Shown here piece after piece: positions 8,245-19,990 of a DNA stretch of 64,000 bases. The notes below the pieces were generated by a model that ran no database searches, was not told where the DNA came from, and saw only the letters and a list, made by a program, of their open reading frames with translations. How positions within the stretch are numbered: position 1 is the stretch's first letter; every line of letters starts with the position of its first letter. Origin of the DNA: Actinernus sp. WN-2022 (taxonomy: Eukaryota; Cnidaria; Anthozoa; Actiniaria; Actinernidae); assembly GCA_030867875.1 (NCBI GenBank), contig JAOWCC010000912.1:43598-107597 (forward strand). The letters run 5' to 3'. The translations under genes were made by a program, and so were the position numbers.

Positions 8245-9177
8245 GTTTATGTACACGTTCGTACAAAGCTCTAAATAAAATAATGTCTGTCTGTCTGTCT
8301 GAGACAGAAGTCATCAATGAAAATGTCTCAGAATTCATCATCCCCCCCCCCCCCCATCCCCCCTCCCCCGCGCCAGTTTTCCCCAATTTTGAGGACCTAC
8401 CTATGCCCCAGCATTTAAGCATTAATTAGCTTTTCTATAATTCAGGTTGATTTGTCCTATGAAATAATTACGGTACATACATTGTACGTGTGAATATTTT
8501 TTTTTATTGTTTCCATTTATATTGAATTAGATAATTTAAATATTTCCACATGTGTAATGTAGGTGCACAGAATCAACTAATGCACCTATCATCAGCAACT
8601 AATGCACCTATCAGACCCCAGGACGATCAAGGGGATTGCAAAAAGGGTGGAACAAACTTGACTATTTTCCCCAGGGGTGGAGAAATCGTATTAGTCAAAG
8701 TCCCCTGGGTCACGTTTTCCTTAAACAGAAAATCCCTCTTATGTGATATTATAATCTTACAAATTCCCCCTCCCTTACCTTGGAACTTCGAACAAAGTCA
8801 AGCATTTTCCCCTACCCAGGGGCAATACTTACATTCAATCTCCTTTTATTCCCCAACTTATCCCCCTAGTCGGCATGGGAGTCTATCCATGGAGGAAGCT
8901 GGTGATAAGTGCATAAGAAAGGTATTTTGAAAATAAATTATTTGCTTTAAAAAGTTGTGAATAGCTCTTGTTTGCCTCTCATTTGTCTCACTAGCCGACC
9001 TCAAGACAATTTTTGAGCTGGCTTTCCAGGGGTATCCCCTGTAGCACTACCGTGACCTCCCTGCTGGGCTTGTAATTATTCTGTCATCTGTTAAAATAAT
9101 TAAATGAATAAAAATTGAGGTAATAGCTGACATGTAGTGACATTTGAATAATAGTAGCAGTTCTGTTTAGGAAGCAA
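8245..9177. other. Non-coding stretch with simple repeats
   Basis: It contains a (TCTG)n microsatellite at about 8283-8300 and a C-run at 8343-8355. There is one 126-codon frame at 8550-8930 with low-complexity, Pro-rich composition that I do not accept as a gene. Nothing else recognisable. Confidence 0.4.
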
Positions 9178-9391
9178 CTGCAGAATACAATGCCACTTTG
9201 CTCAGTATAATTCCTTTTCTCAAATTTTCATACAAACCTTCTAAACTGAACCCCTAAATAAAAATAAATAAAAAATTCAACCCAAAATGATTCATAGAAC
9301 GAGACTAAATACACCTGAATTATAATGAAGAATTTAGCGAAGTTTTCAAGTATCTTTTTAAGTGGCACTGCAGTGGTGTTGTATTATGCAG
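9178..9391. mobile_element. MITE family E, copy 1
   Basis: The ends CTGCAGAATACAATGCCACT and the inverse of CTGCATAATACAACACCACT bound 214 bp. The interior shares TACAAACCTTCTAAA and ACTAAATACACC with the copy at 19791-19990. Confidence 0.55.
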
Positions 9392-9950
9392 TTTAGCCTA
9401 ATCGCCAAAATTTTTGCAAATTCAAGTCAAAAATTCAGATCGAAGATAGGTGGCGCTTAGAGGCGCTTTTACACAGTTTTAATCATACACATTTTGGGAA
9501 TGATTTCCCAACTTTAGAGGAAGATTCGTCGATTGGTTTTGTCAAAGTTGCCAAGTCTCTAATGCGTGCTTTTAAGAAACTCATTCACATTGAGAAGTAA
9601 TAATTTCTACCGTAAAATATAGGGCTAAAAGTATTATAAACACCACCAAAATGACTAGATGATCAAGATAAATCGATACTTCTAATTTCTATTCATGTTA
9701 AAATATGTGACGAAACGTAGAAGAAAAACTCATGACCAGCGTTTGACTTACCGCCAATTGAAATGACACTTTCCACAGTTGATTCGCCGCCATCTTGAAA
9801 ACTTGACTTTTTTGGAAAAATAATGCTTTGCGGTCGTAGCGCCAGCACCACCTGGTTTGTTACATAGCCATAAGTTTTTCAGACACAACGCACGCTCTCA
9901 TTGGCTGATTCAGGGTCACGTGGCAGTCATCAAAATCCAATGTTTCCCGC
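9392..9950. other. Non-coding stretch
   Basis: I see no gene, tRNA or clear repeat boundary here. The composition is AT-rich host or old repeat DNA. Confidence 0.3.
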
Positions 9951-10153
9951 GCGGGCAACAATAGCCCACTTCCGCGATATGCTTTACTTGTCACGCACAA
10001 AGGTTTCAATGCGAGGCTCCGTGCTAAATTAAATTTATTCTTTACACAGAGAAAAGAAGAAATTTAATTTAGCACGGAGCCTCGTATTGAAACCTTTGTG
10101 CGTGACAAGTAAAGCATATCGCGGAAGTGGGCTATTCATCAATTGTTGCCCGC
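9951..10153. mobile_element. Long-hairpin foldback MITE
   Basis: GCGGGCAACAATAGCCCACT at the left pairs with its inverse at the right. The arms run on for about 85 bp (GCATGAGGCTCCGTGCTAAA type sequence) around a short AAAGAAG loop. It lies immediately beyond the 3' tail of the neighbouring LINE. Confidence 0.65.
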
Positions 10154-10186
10154 CACGTGATCACATCGTGATGTGTCGCGCGCCAC

Positions 10187-10357
10187 TAATAATAATATAA
10201 TAATAATAATAATAATATTTTGACAGGAAAGCTCCACTCACAATTTGTGATTTTCAGGGAGGTCCTGTATTAAAAATATATATTTCACTAATATATGGAA
10301 AACAGGAAAGTTAAATGGTGGAAATAAAATAGAAATAGAACAAGGATTATTATGAAA
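10187..10357 (-). other. 3' UTR and microsatellite tail of the split LINE
   Basis: Downstream of the RT stop, the minus strand reads GGACCTCCCTGAAAATCAC, then GTGGAGCTTTCCTGTCA and a (TAT/ATT)n run at 10187-10217. Simple-repeat tails are typical of CR1/L2-type LINEs. Confidence 0.6.
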
Positions 10358-12537
10358 TTAAGTTATGTGCCAGTAAGATTTAAAAATTGATAATGTAGTT
10401 GATTGTATAACTTCAGAGTCTAAAGAGTTCCAGTCTAATAGTGCATGGTAGGTAAACTTCTGCTGTCCCCAATTCCTACGTGCGAATGGTAAATGTAGAT
10501 TGTGCTGACGGCGTGTATTATATGTATGAAAGTCGTGATTCTTCTTTAATTTAAAGTTGAAGTCCACCATGCTATTTAAGCATTTGAAGATAGTAATACA
10601 GCGATGATAGCGCCGTCGAAGGTACAGTGGTTTCCAGTTTAATAGTTCGAGTACTTGAGATGCAGAAGAGCTTGAGGGAAAGTCGAGCATAAGTCGAGCA
10701 GCATTATTCTGAAGAACTTGAAGGTGATCCATGAGGACGGTATTATTCTTATCTCCCCAGACGATATCGGCATAGTCAAGTAAGGGAAGGACAAGAGATT
10801 TATAGAGAGTTAGCCGCGCATGCAAGGGCAGCAAATGCTTTACCCGGCGGATGATGCCAAGACGTTGATTGACTTTATTACTGACTCTATCCACGTGTTC
10901 TGACCAACTCATGTTCTGACTGACTGTCACTCCTAAATATTTAAAAGAGTCAGTTCGGTCAAGAGCAGAGCCATTTATGGTCAGTGAAACCTCTCTGAAA
11001 TCCTTGAGCTTGCGTGCGCTGCCATAAATTATGACATATGGACAGAAGATCAGCGTTCAATTTATCTTTAAGTTCCTGGGCATTAGTCGAAGAGCAGTAA
11101 ATTACTGTATCGTCAGCATAGAGGGACACCTCGCAGTAATTAACACATGAGGGTAAGTTATTTACATAAACAAGTAACAGTAGTGGTCCTAAGACGCTTC
11201 CTTGAGGGACTCCGACAGGAACTTTCTTGGCAGAGGAAGAGACATTTGCCAAGTTGGTGATTTGGCTTCTGTTAAATAGATAGGACTTGAACCAGTTGAC
11301 ACTTGTGTCAGAAAAGCCAGCTGTTACTAGTTTATTGAAGAGAATAGTATGGTCAACAGTGTCAAACGCTTTTGACAAGTCCAGGAAAACAGCACCGGTT
11401 ACTAGACCACTGTCCATATTCCCAAGGATAGTATCGGTGAAATGGGTAATAGCGATCTCTGTTGAGAGTTTAGGTCTGAAGCCAAACTGCCTGGGTGTAA
11501 GGATCTTTTCTTCCATAAGGTAATTATATACTTGTGCATGGACTGCCTTCTCAAGGATCTTACTAACTGTCGGGAGGATTGTAATCGGCCTGTAATTGTT
11601 GGCGTTGCTTCGATCACCAGATTTGAAGAGAGCTGTTACTTTACCAAATTTCCAGATAGAAGGGAATGTAGAAGACTCAAGTGAGCGATTGAATATCTTG
11701 GTCAAAGCAGGAGTTATGACGCTTGCAGAGTCTTTCAGCAGTCTGGCGCTAATGCGATCAAGGCCAATTGATTTATTTATCTTGAGCATTTTTAGTTGTC
11801 TATGCACAAAATTTTCTTCAATTGAAATGAAGACAAAGTTTCGAGACCTTGCGATAGATTCACCAGAAGGGGGTCGTGGATAGAAAAAATCAAGGCTTGC
11901 TTTTATTTTAGCAGCCAATTTAGATCCTACTGTTGAAAAATGATTATTTAAAACTTCAGCAATCGACTTTGAGTCAGTATGTGGTACGCCATCGACTTCA
12001 ATACATGAAGGGATTGAGGATGTCTTTCGCGAAGTAATTTCGTTCAGTGTTTTCCATAGTTCACCGTTATTTCCCCTGTTCCTAGTAATAAGGTTTAAAT
12101 AGTAATCAGCTTTGCATTTTTTGACCAGGTTGTTTACGTAGGATTTTATCTTTTTGTACATGGACCAATGGAATGACGATTTTGATTTAATGGCCTTCCG
12201 GTGGTGGTAATCTCGGTCTTGCATGGCGTTGCATAACTCTGAATTCATCCAGGGCACGTGTATACCCTTGATTCTAGATTTTTTAATTGGAGCATGTCGA
12301 TTGGCTGTATCCGTAAATAGTTGGTTCCAAGTTTCAACTGCACTATTGGTGTCCAATTGCTCGTCGACGACATTCCAACATATGTCTCTGAGTTCACTCA
12401 GGAACGACTCCCTTGAGTAGTGCTTGTACGATCGATACTCTATAACCCTGCAAGGGGCCCGAGGAACACCCGCTTTGATGACACAGTAAATGAGTGAGTG
12501 ATCACTCAAATCTATGTGAATAACTCCAGAATCGACT
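10358..12537 (-). pseudogene. CR1/L2-like LINE, 3' part: end of endonuclease, reverse transcriptase, C-terminus
   Basis: 10959-12509 encodes the last endonuclease motif (SDHSLIYCVIKAG), then a full RT. RT blocks include KSIGLDRISARLLKDS, NYRPITILPTVSKILEK, FLDLSKAFDTVDHTIL, GVPQGSVLGPLLL and the YADD box (SLYADDTVIY). 10358-10930 carries the C-terminal part (MSWSEHVDRVSNKVNQRLG to the end). Near 11030 an internal deletion of a few tens of codons causes a frameshift between the two, so the copy is inactive. The 5' part of the same element lies beyond two insertions, at 22919-23192 and 26400-27061. The RT uses cellular target-primed reverse transcription; this copy cannot. Confidence 0.9.
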
Positions 12538-12554
12538 ATCCCTTACCAACATGC

Positions 12555-13130
12555 CTGATATGGGCCATATATGGCCCTTGTATGGGTTTTGTATGGGCCC
12601 ATTCAAGTTCCATATATGGGTATGTGATGGGTTGTGCATGGGATTTGTATGGGCCATATGATTCCCATATATGGGTTACATGCTGTCTAAATGGCAATAT
12701 TTTCAAACCCATATATGGTCCATATCTGGTCCATACATTGCCCATATAAAAGTAAATGGGAAAAGTATGGATTTGTCTAAAATCCAGATGGTTCCCATAT
12801 ATGGCCATATGGTTTTCATATATGGGGGAGTATATGGGTAAGATTAATTATTTCTAATATTTAGGGCTGGGTAATACATGGGTTGTGAATGGGAATACTA
12901 TGGGTAGCATATGGGATAAGCGTGGGAGTGATATGGTGAATATATGGGAGAAGCCATTGTCCCAGACTTTTCCCATATAAAAACCACACACTTGCCATAC
13001 GTTTCCCATATAAATGCCATATGAAACCTGTACCATTTACATAGTATACCCATACAATTTCCATTCTATTCCCATTCCTTGCAAATTTACCCATATCATT
13101 ACCATATCTTACCCATAACCTTTGCCATGA
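12555..13130. repeat. Left subterminal TATGGG-rich zone of element A
   Basis: Irregular repeats of CCATATATGGG, GTATGGG and CATGGG occur every 10-20 bp, mostly reading TATGGG inward up to about 12950 and then switching to CCCATA. Confidence 0.75.
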
Positions 13131-13134
13131 TACC

Positions 13135-13478
13135 CATGCCTTTACCATACACCACCCATGTCATTACCATATATCCTCCATACAATACCCATGTCATTAC
13201 CATACAATGCCCATGGCATTACCATACAGTTCCCATGTCATTACCATACACTTTCCATGTCATTACCATACACTTCCCATGTCATTACCGTACACTTCCC
13301 ATGTCATTACCATACACTACCCATGTCATTACCATACAATACCCATGTCATTACCATACAGTTCCCATGTCATTACCATACAGTTCCCATACCCACATCA
13401 TTACCATACATTATCCATACAATACCCAATGTCATTACCATACACCTGCCATACAAAATCCATGTCATGATGCAGTAA
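13135..13478. repeat. 22-bp tandem array ATGTCATTACCATACA...CCC
   Basis: About 15 units of 22 bp, consensus ATGTCATTACCATACA plus six variable bases ending CCC. As 22 is not a multiple of 3 and the unit has no stop codon, all three plus frames stay open and give His/Tyr/Pro-rich pseudo-proteins that are not genes. Confidence 0.9.
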
Positions 13479-13479
13479 C

Positions 13480-14189
13480 ATACAAAAATGTACCCATGAT
13501 ATCCATAAATTGTTTTGATTCCCACCCCCAGTATACTCTAGCAGATGTGCAATGTACCTAATCCTTTGCTATACAAGTACATGCAGTTGCCATGTCTTAA
13601 TTCATATAAATATTAGAACTCTCAACCATAATTCAATTAACAATGTCTTTATTTGCATTGATGCCATTGTATAAACACATACATGTAGATGTCTAACATG
13701 TATTACACAGAAGAATATTATTATAAATTGATATGAGTGCATCAAACTACTATATTTAAAGTTTGTGACATACATGTACAGTACGTTTTATATTTTCAAC
13801 AGCAAATATACAAAGTACTGTTGTTCTAAACACTGTTACAATCTTGTACCAAGCATTATTTTCGTTGGTATTTAATACACAAGTTGCATGTGCCATTTTC
13901 CGTGATTATAAGCATGCAGGCAGTTACTTTAAAATGTGTTTAATTTATGAATTAAGCCTCTTGTACTAGATAATAAGTTATTATGACTTATTAATATTGA
14001 TTTGAAGAAGATCTAACATGTCTATAATTGTATATAAATCGAATCTACTGTATGTTGGAAAGAACCATATACATGTAGCTTTATTATGCTTAAATTAACA
14101 GACTTGATGATCTTGCATGCTTTCTATGATAAGTGTGATAATGTAGTTGACTCAGGGCTAATTCCCTCACTAACTTCATATACATGTAC
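13480..14189. other. AT-rich interior of element A, no features
   Basis: No gene or clear repeat is visible apart from scattered ACATGTA words. Confidence 0.3.
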
Positions 14190-14993
14190 CAGGGCTAAAA
14201 ATAACGGCCGGTCTTTCGCCGGTCATGATGACCAGTCAAATTCAGTTTAGCTCGGTCATACCTCATTTCTGTCCGGTCAAAACTCAAATATGTACAAATT
14301 ATGTATTCATACCTGTGTGTGGGCCATCGGACGTTGACTAACGATCAAACGGACAATTTAAAACACAACATAACTACTGTGAGATAGAATGGTATGTTTT
14401 ACTTTTTGGTGTGGCGTTAACTGTTATCGAGGCGAGTTGCGATCGCTTTTTGGCTCGCCGCCATATTGAATTAATTAGAGGAAGCTAAACTTAACGCCAC
14501 ATGCTGTATTAAACACTCTACAAATTGTTTTTCTTCAAAGTTAAACGCTTTCTGATGCCAAACTTTTGTTTAATCTAATTCAGTTATGTTTTTAAATGCT
14601 GTGGTACAGGTTTTCATTCCATGTTCACAGGAAAAGGAGTGATTTATTAAGAAAAGTATTGTTTTGTGCAACCTAATAAAGTAACGACCTAACTTGACGT
14701 GTCATAGCACAAATCATGTTACGCTTCGATTCACCCGTATCAAGCGATCATACTTTAATTACAAGCGACCGCAACTCCCAAATCTTATTATTCTGACAGC
14801 TCAGTCTCGCTGTTGTTTACTCGGTGATAATTGACCACAGCCAGCCATAAAGGGATTATTTCTCTGAATTTTGTTGCGGTTCCTAAACAGTGAATGTGAC
14901 CGGTCAAAATGACCGGCAAGGCAAAGATTTGACCGGACAACTTCGGATTCTGGCCGGACATTGTCCGTTGACCGGCCGTTATTTTTAGCCCTG
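14190..14993. mobile_element. Element C: hAT-like non-autonomous transposon with GACCGG subterminal motifs
   Basis: The ends CAGGGCTAAAAATAACGGCC are perfect inverted repeats, flanked by direct ATGTAC (14184-14189 and 14994-14999). CAGGG ends are typical of hAT elements; the visible duplication is 6 bp rather than the usual 8. Several GACCGG/CCGGTC words lie within 110 bp of each end. 804 bp, no transposase. Confidence 0.7.
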
Positions 14994-14999
14994 ATGTAC

Positions 15000-16010
15000 A
15001 TGTATCTGCAGCCATTATAGTTCACCAGGAAATTCTCTCCAATTCTGATTGGATATTGATCAAATGATGGGCAGGCACTATTATACAAATAGAGTGTGTC
15101 CATCAAGGAACCTTTATACATGAACAATTAAGTAGTGCATCTGTTGAGGAACTATCGGCTATTAGTGTATACCACACCAGTGAATAGTGCTCTTCGCACG
15201 CTCTGATTGGCTAATTAAACATATTCAGCTCCGAGCGAAGCAGTGATCACCTTACACAAGTTTTTGTCCAATTGACAGAAAATAATATAACTATTTGGTG
15301 CTGACTATTCACTAATGTGTGGTATATATTTATTACTAAAACAAGTGGCTCACTTTGGTGAATAATTGTTAAATAGTTTCCACCAACTATAAGTCTGAGG
15401 ACGCAGTTCAAGGGCTTATAAAATTATGCTAGTTTTAAGAACATCAAATTTCCAAGGGAAACTATCAGCCAATAGTTCGGAGACAGACACACTATTTGTC
15501 ATTATTGTACATTACAAAATTCTCTTCTGCCCTCAGGGTATAGTGACGTGCTACCACCTGTTATAGTTCACCACAACATTTTGGTGCACACTCTGTCTAA
15601 AACCGATCACTAGACGTGATAGCTGTCGTCCATGGATGCAAACTATAAGGCGTTATAGTTCACCAGAAAATTTTGGCACTCACTCACAATAAGCTAAAAG
15701 TGATCATGTGACGTCATAGTTATCATCCGTGGATGCGAACTATCAGTGCCTGCTGAGAGCGGAAGACGATTTTGTGATGTCAACTATAACGACAAACAGA
15801 CTGGGTTTGTCTTGGAACTATCGGCTGATAGTTTCCTTTGGAAATTTGATGTTCTTAAAACTAGCATATAAGCCCTCGAACTTTGTCCTCTGGCTTACAT
15901 GTATATCTGTTTTAAGAACATCAAATTTCCACAGGCAACTATCAGCCGATAGTTCCTCGACGGACACACTCTATTTGTATAATAGTGTCCACTGAGAGCG
16001 GAAGACAATT
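15000..16010. repeat. Cluster of inverted and tandem repeats (nested MITE remains)
   Basis: A segment around TTTTAAGAACATCAAATTTCC with ACTATCAGCC occurs inverted at 15407-15500 and 15800-15895, and again at 15907-15986. Two tandem units of about 110 bp starting GTTATAGTTCACCA lie at 15558-15760. A separate hairpin element spans about 15154-15329, with ends TATACCACA...GTGAATAG. CACTCTATTTGTATAATAG near 15965 is inverted at about 15077. Confidence 0.6.
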
Positions 16011-18910
16011 TTGTGATGAACAATAACGACAAATAGTGCCTCATAGCTTAATTAATATAAAAAATATACATGCAAGGCTTTGATCAGGTCTTAACTCACT
16101 AATTCAATTTGTCAATTTGACTATTAAATTGAAGATCACCTTTGTGTAGTTTTATTTGGTTATGACTTCTTATAAACTAAAATGGTTCGTGCTTCCAGTA
16201 AACTTTCTCGACCTGAAAGAAAATGAAAATCTAAAAGTTATGTTTAATTATCCACCTTCAGGAGGGTTTAATGCTACTGAAATATATATGGCAACATGAG
16301 GGAAATGAAGAATGGTGCAGCAAACAATAATATTACTGCATGGTCCTAACAACCATGCAGCAGTAATGTTTACCAGTTTACTGGCTCCTAATATAATGAA
16401 AACCCTACCTAATTAGTACAACCGTTTGTATGCTGCCTTTTTAACAAAGAAGTTTCAGTCTTACAGCCAAACGAATCTGACCACTGGCAGTGTAACCTAG
16501 CACCCCTAATTTTGGGCTTGGCAATGTTTTAATGAAATGATTCATTTCAAAACACTAAAATAGGAGTACAAGATTTTTCGACAAATGGCTCGATGTTCAC
16601 CGCACGATACATGGAACGGAAGTAATTTCGCTGAAATGACTGACAACCTTGAACAATTGATTAGTGACATCAGTAGGGAGAAGAGACAAAAGCAAAATTG
16701 TATTTACTGTATTTTCGGAAGCCAAATTCCAATTATTGTACTACTGTGTATAGACTGATCATCTGTGCCTCTGCTAGTGGAATCTAAGTGTGATTTGGGA
16801 AAGTTTAATATTATTTTCAAGTATCCAGTTGACTGGCGATGAGGAAATTTTGAATCAGTGAATAAAAACAGAACCAAAAATTGTGTCTTAATTAATCCCA
16901 CTGGAATATTAATTTAACTTATATAACATTATGTAATTATCCTGGGAACATAAACAAGGCTGTAGATGTCAATCTATGATACTAGTTACACTTACATGGA
17001 GCACATGGCAAAGGTTGCCCACAATGCATTGCTGCTATGAGCATGCTCAAATGAACTTTTGCTTACAATGCATTGCTGCTATGAGCATGCTCAGAGGTTA
17101 CAATGATCTGATTTGGGTACAATGTATGAAAATTACATTTAATGCAATTTCTAAGTAATTTCAACAGCTTTTAAAGTTTTAATTCCCCTCCGTGACATAA
17201 TTTTCCCCTCCGTGACACTTGTTATTATTGAAATAGAACAAAGAAAACTTGAAGTTCAGAATTTTTTTAATTTATGTAGTTGTATTGAACTTGAACTCAG
17301 AAGTTTATAAAATATTGTGAATTTTGTTTGGACTGTTTTGGAAATATCAAAACTTTTATACCAAATTTTGTCATGGAGGGGAAAGTTCCCTCTTGGACGA
17401 AATATAGCAACACCTCCTTAACAGCAACTGTGAAGAACTGTGTGTGAAGAACTGTGTCCTGATATTTTTTATTTGTTTTTGACATAAAGCAAGTAGCTCA
17501 GGTTTTTTGTGGTTTTCCCCTGGAGCCGTGACAGACAATTTTGTATTTCAGCTAATTAATGATAATTTATGACTATAAGAGTGTGCCGTCATTTCAAAAT
17601 CATATTTTTTTATACTTTAGTTTATAAAATCAAATAATGGAAAAATGCAATCATCTTGTCAGTTTTCAGTAATTAAGAATTCAGAGTTCCATGTCCCAAA
17701 TACTGTGGAATGGCCCAAGGACAAAAAACCTGCAAAGTAAAAAGCAAAGTTTACTTTTGAATGTTCTTTTAATTGTCTTGTTTACAATCCCTTGACAAGA
17801 AATGCTTGCAAACTCATGTGAGCCATTGGCATTTGAAATCGTTCTCAAAGTTGCCTGAAGAATTCTTGCTAATATACTAATTTGAATATAATGCTTCTAG
17901 AACTGGAATTTGATTTTCAGCTTCGATAGTTTCTTTCAGTTTTCTTTTCAGCGATCATAACTGACAGAATTTATTCGTCTGTTTTATAAATTACATGTAA
18001 TGAAAATCTGAGTCAAAGAAACAAACACATAGATATCGCTTTTACAAATATTTTAATAATAACCGAACCGAAAAAAAATTATGTTTCTGATTTTCATGTT
18101 TTCGATTTTCTGTAATTTTACTTCCATTCCATGTATCGTGTGGCGATCATCAAGCCATCACGTGACTTTAGTTTCCTCCCTTCTCATATTAGAAACTACA
18201 ATGATGTAGTCAGGCGATTAGGCCGCTAGCACGTGATGGATCTGAGTCCGAGTTCCTCTGCCCGTGCAGAGTCTAAGCGTGAGATTAGGGTGTTAGGAGA
18301 TTCATTCGGTCAAAAGACTGAAGCTTCTCAAGCTCTGTTAAAAAGGTCAGCATATAAATGGTATGTGTACATGTATTAAGTTAGAACTCCCTGTGCTTCG
18401 AGGTACAACATGGGCTAAATTTCTCTTTATCAATATACAAATTAATAAACTTTCCTCATTTTATTTTATTTTGGATGCCTAGTACTTTCCTACATGATGT
18501 TGACATCTTACTCAAAAACATTTTGAAAGCCCCATGTACATATACATGTAGCTGCCTGCACCCTAGTGAGGGAACTATGATTTACTGATTGGACCTGGAA
18601 ATTAAGGGGGGCTGCTAAATATGTTGCTCTCTGGCCTGACCTTTATACTCAGTCAATAGCCCCAAGGAGTCAATGTTTTTTTATCACGTGACCACTTTAA
18701 AATTACAAAACAACAAGCAAAAAATCTAGCATGGGTTGGTCTCACATCAAATATGTAAAGCCCCCATCACATGACTTTTGTAAATGGTTTTGAAAGGAAA
18801 TCATGCAGGGACCCTTTATAGCTTACAGGTCATAATTATGATAATACCATGATCGCTTCGGATTCCTTTGATTGTTCACGCACATTTAATCTCTAAATTC
18901 TCCGGCTCAT
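16011..18910. other. Non-coding interior of element A
   Basis: There is no gene. One 30-bp direct repeat, ACAATGCATTGCTGCTATGA plus GCATGCTCA, occurs at about 17020-17050 and 17063-17093. CCCCTCCGTGACA occurs twice near 17185-17218. Confidence 0.35.
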
Positions 18911-19002
18911 TACAAATGCAAGGAAAATTTAGAAATATGCATTGTCTTCAACAGGGAAATTTGCAAGAACAATGCATATTTCTAATTTTCACTTGCATCG
19001 TA
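18911..19002. repeat. Short foldback repeat
   Basis: Arms of about 33 bp, with core TTAGAAATATGCATTGT on one arm and ACAATGCATATTTCTAA on the other, around a 23-bp loop. Confidence 0.55.
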
Positions 19003-19488
19003 AAGAGGGAAAACTAGAAGACAATGCAGGCTGGACATGAGAGGGTGAAAAGCATCTTGCTCCCCTCTGGCACGACTAGCCCAGTGTGCTCCCGGTTGAA
19101 AAAATTGAACCCAATTGCAAGCTGACCTGACTTCGTCATCACCTTCAACGTAATCCATGTGGGATCACGTACATGTATTTCAATCTGCACATTCTTCTCT
19201 TATTTCTCAAACCCGCTTCTTCCATGTGGGAAACTTAAAACCATATACGCATGACCTTTAAATATTTAGTCAAGCACATAATTACATTGTGTTTTACTGC
19301 TATTCTTCTCAAAAACAACACACTAGTCCCCAGGGGAATTAGTCAAGGTCATTCAAGCGAGCATTAAAACATTTTCGAAAGCAACTCAACTACAACGTCT
19401 TTAGTTTAGGCAGAGAAAACTAAACTTCTCAGAGAGTTGTTCTGTTCCTCGGCGATCAGAGTATTACAAAGTTATACAATGACAATTC

Positions 19489-19615
19489 GGGAAATTAGTG
19501 ATTAAATTTCCCCTCAAGCCTCAGGAGAGTTTGTAAAAGTCCCTTGGCTGAAGCGGCCTCAGGACTTCAACAAACTCTCCCTTGGCTTGCAGGGAAATTT
19601 AATCACTAATTTCCC
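19489..19615. mobile_element. Foldback MITE
   Basis: GGGAAATTAGTGATTAAATT and its inverse form the ends. Inner parts with GAGAGTTTGT also pair. 127 bp, non-coding. Confidence 0.65.
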
Positions 19616-19790
19616 TCTTGTCATGGTATTACTGTACTGATAATAAACCAGTAGCTACATGTACACTGTATTTAAAATTATAAAGTCATGCAAGTGTAAC
19701 CAGAACCACATACATGTACGTGCACCTCTATTATTTTTATTACTAAATTGATGCCTGACTTCTAAACCTTTATTTGGGCTACCGGTAAAC

Positions 19791-19990
19791 GCAGAATACC
19801 CTGCCACTGCAGGTTCATTAATAATGCATGTTCTCAAACCTCATACAAACCTTCTAAAAACTTCCCCAAAAAATCAAAAACCCTAACCACCACAAAATCA
19901 TTCATGAATAGAATGAGTCTAAATACACCAGAGCTAGTTATAATGGAGAAATTTTGCACAGTTTAGAAGGGGTGCCAGGGTATTCTGCAG
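19791..19990. mobile_element. MITE family E, copy 2
   Basis: The ends GCAGAATACCCTG and CAGGGTATTCTGC are inverted. The interior matches the copy at 9178-9391 (TACAAACCTTCTAAA, CTAAATACACC). Confidence 0.6.

Noticed and set aside
8550..8930. 126-codon ORF
   Set aside because: Low-complexity, Pro-rich, flanked by repeats, with no recognisable domain or start context.
13079..13561. Three overlapping His/Tyr/Pro-rich frames of 87-160 codons
   Set aside because: All come from the 22-bp satellite, which has no stop in any plus frame; no domain or codon signal.
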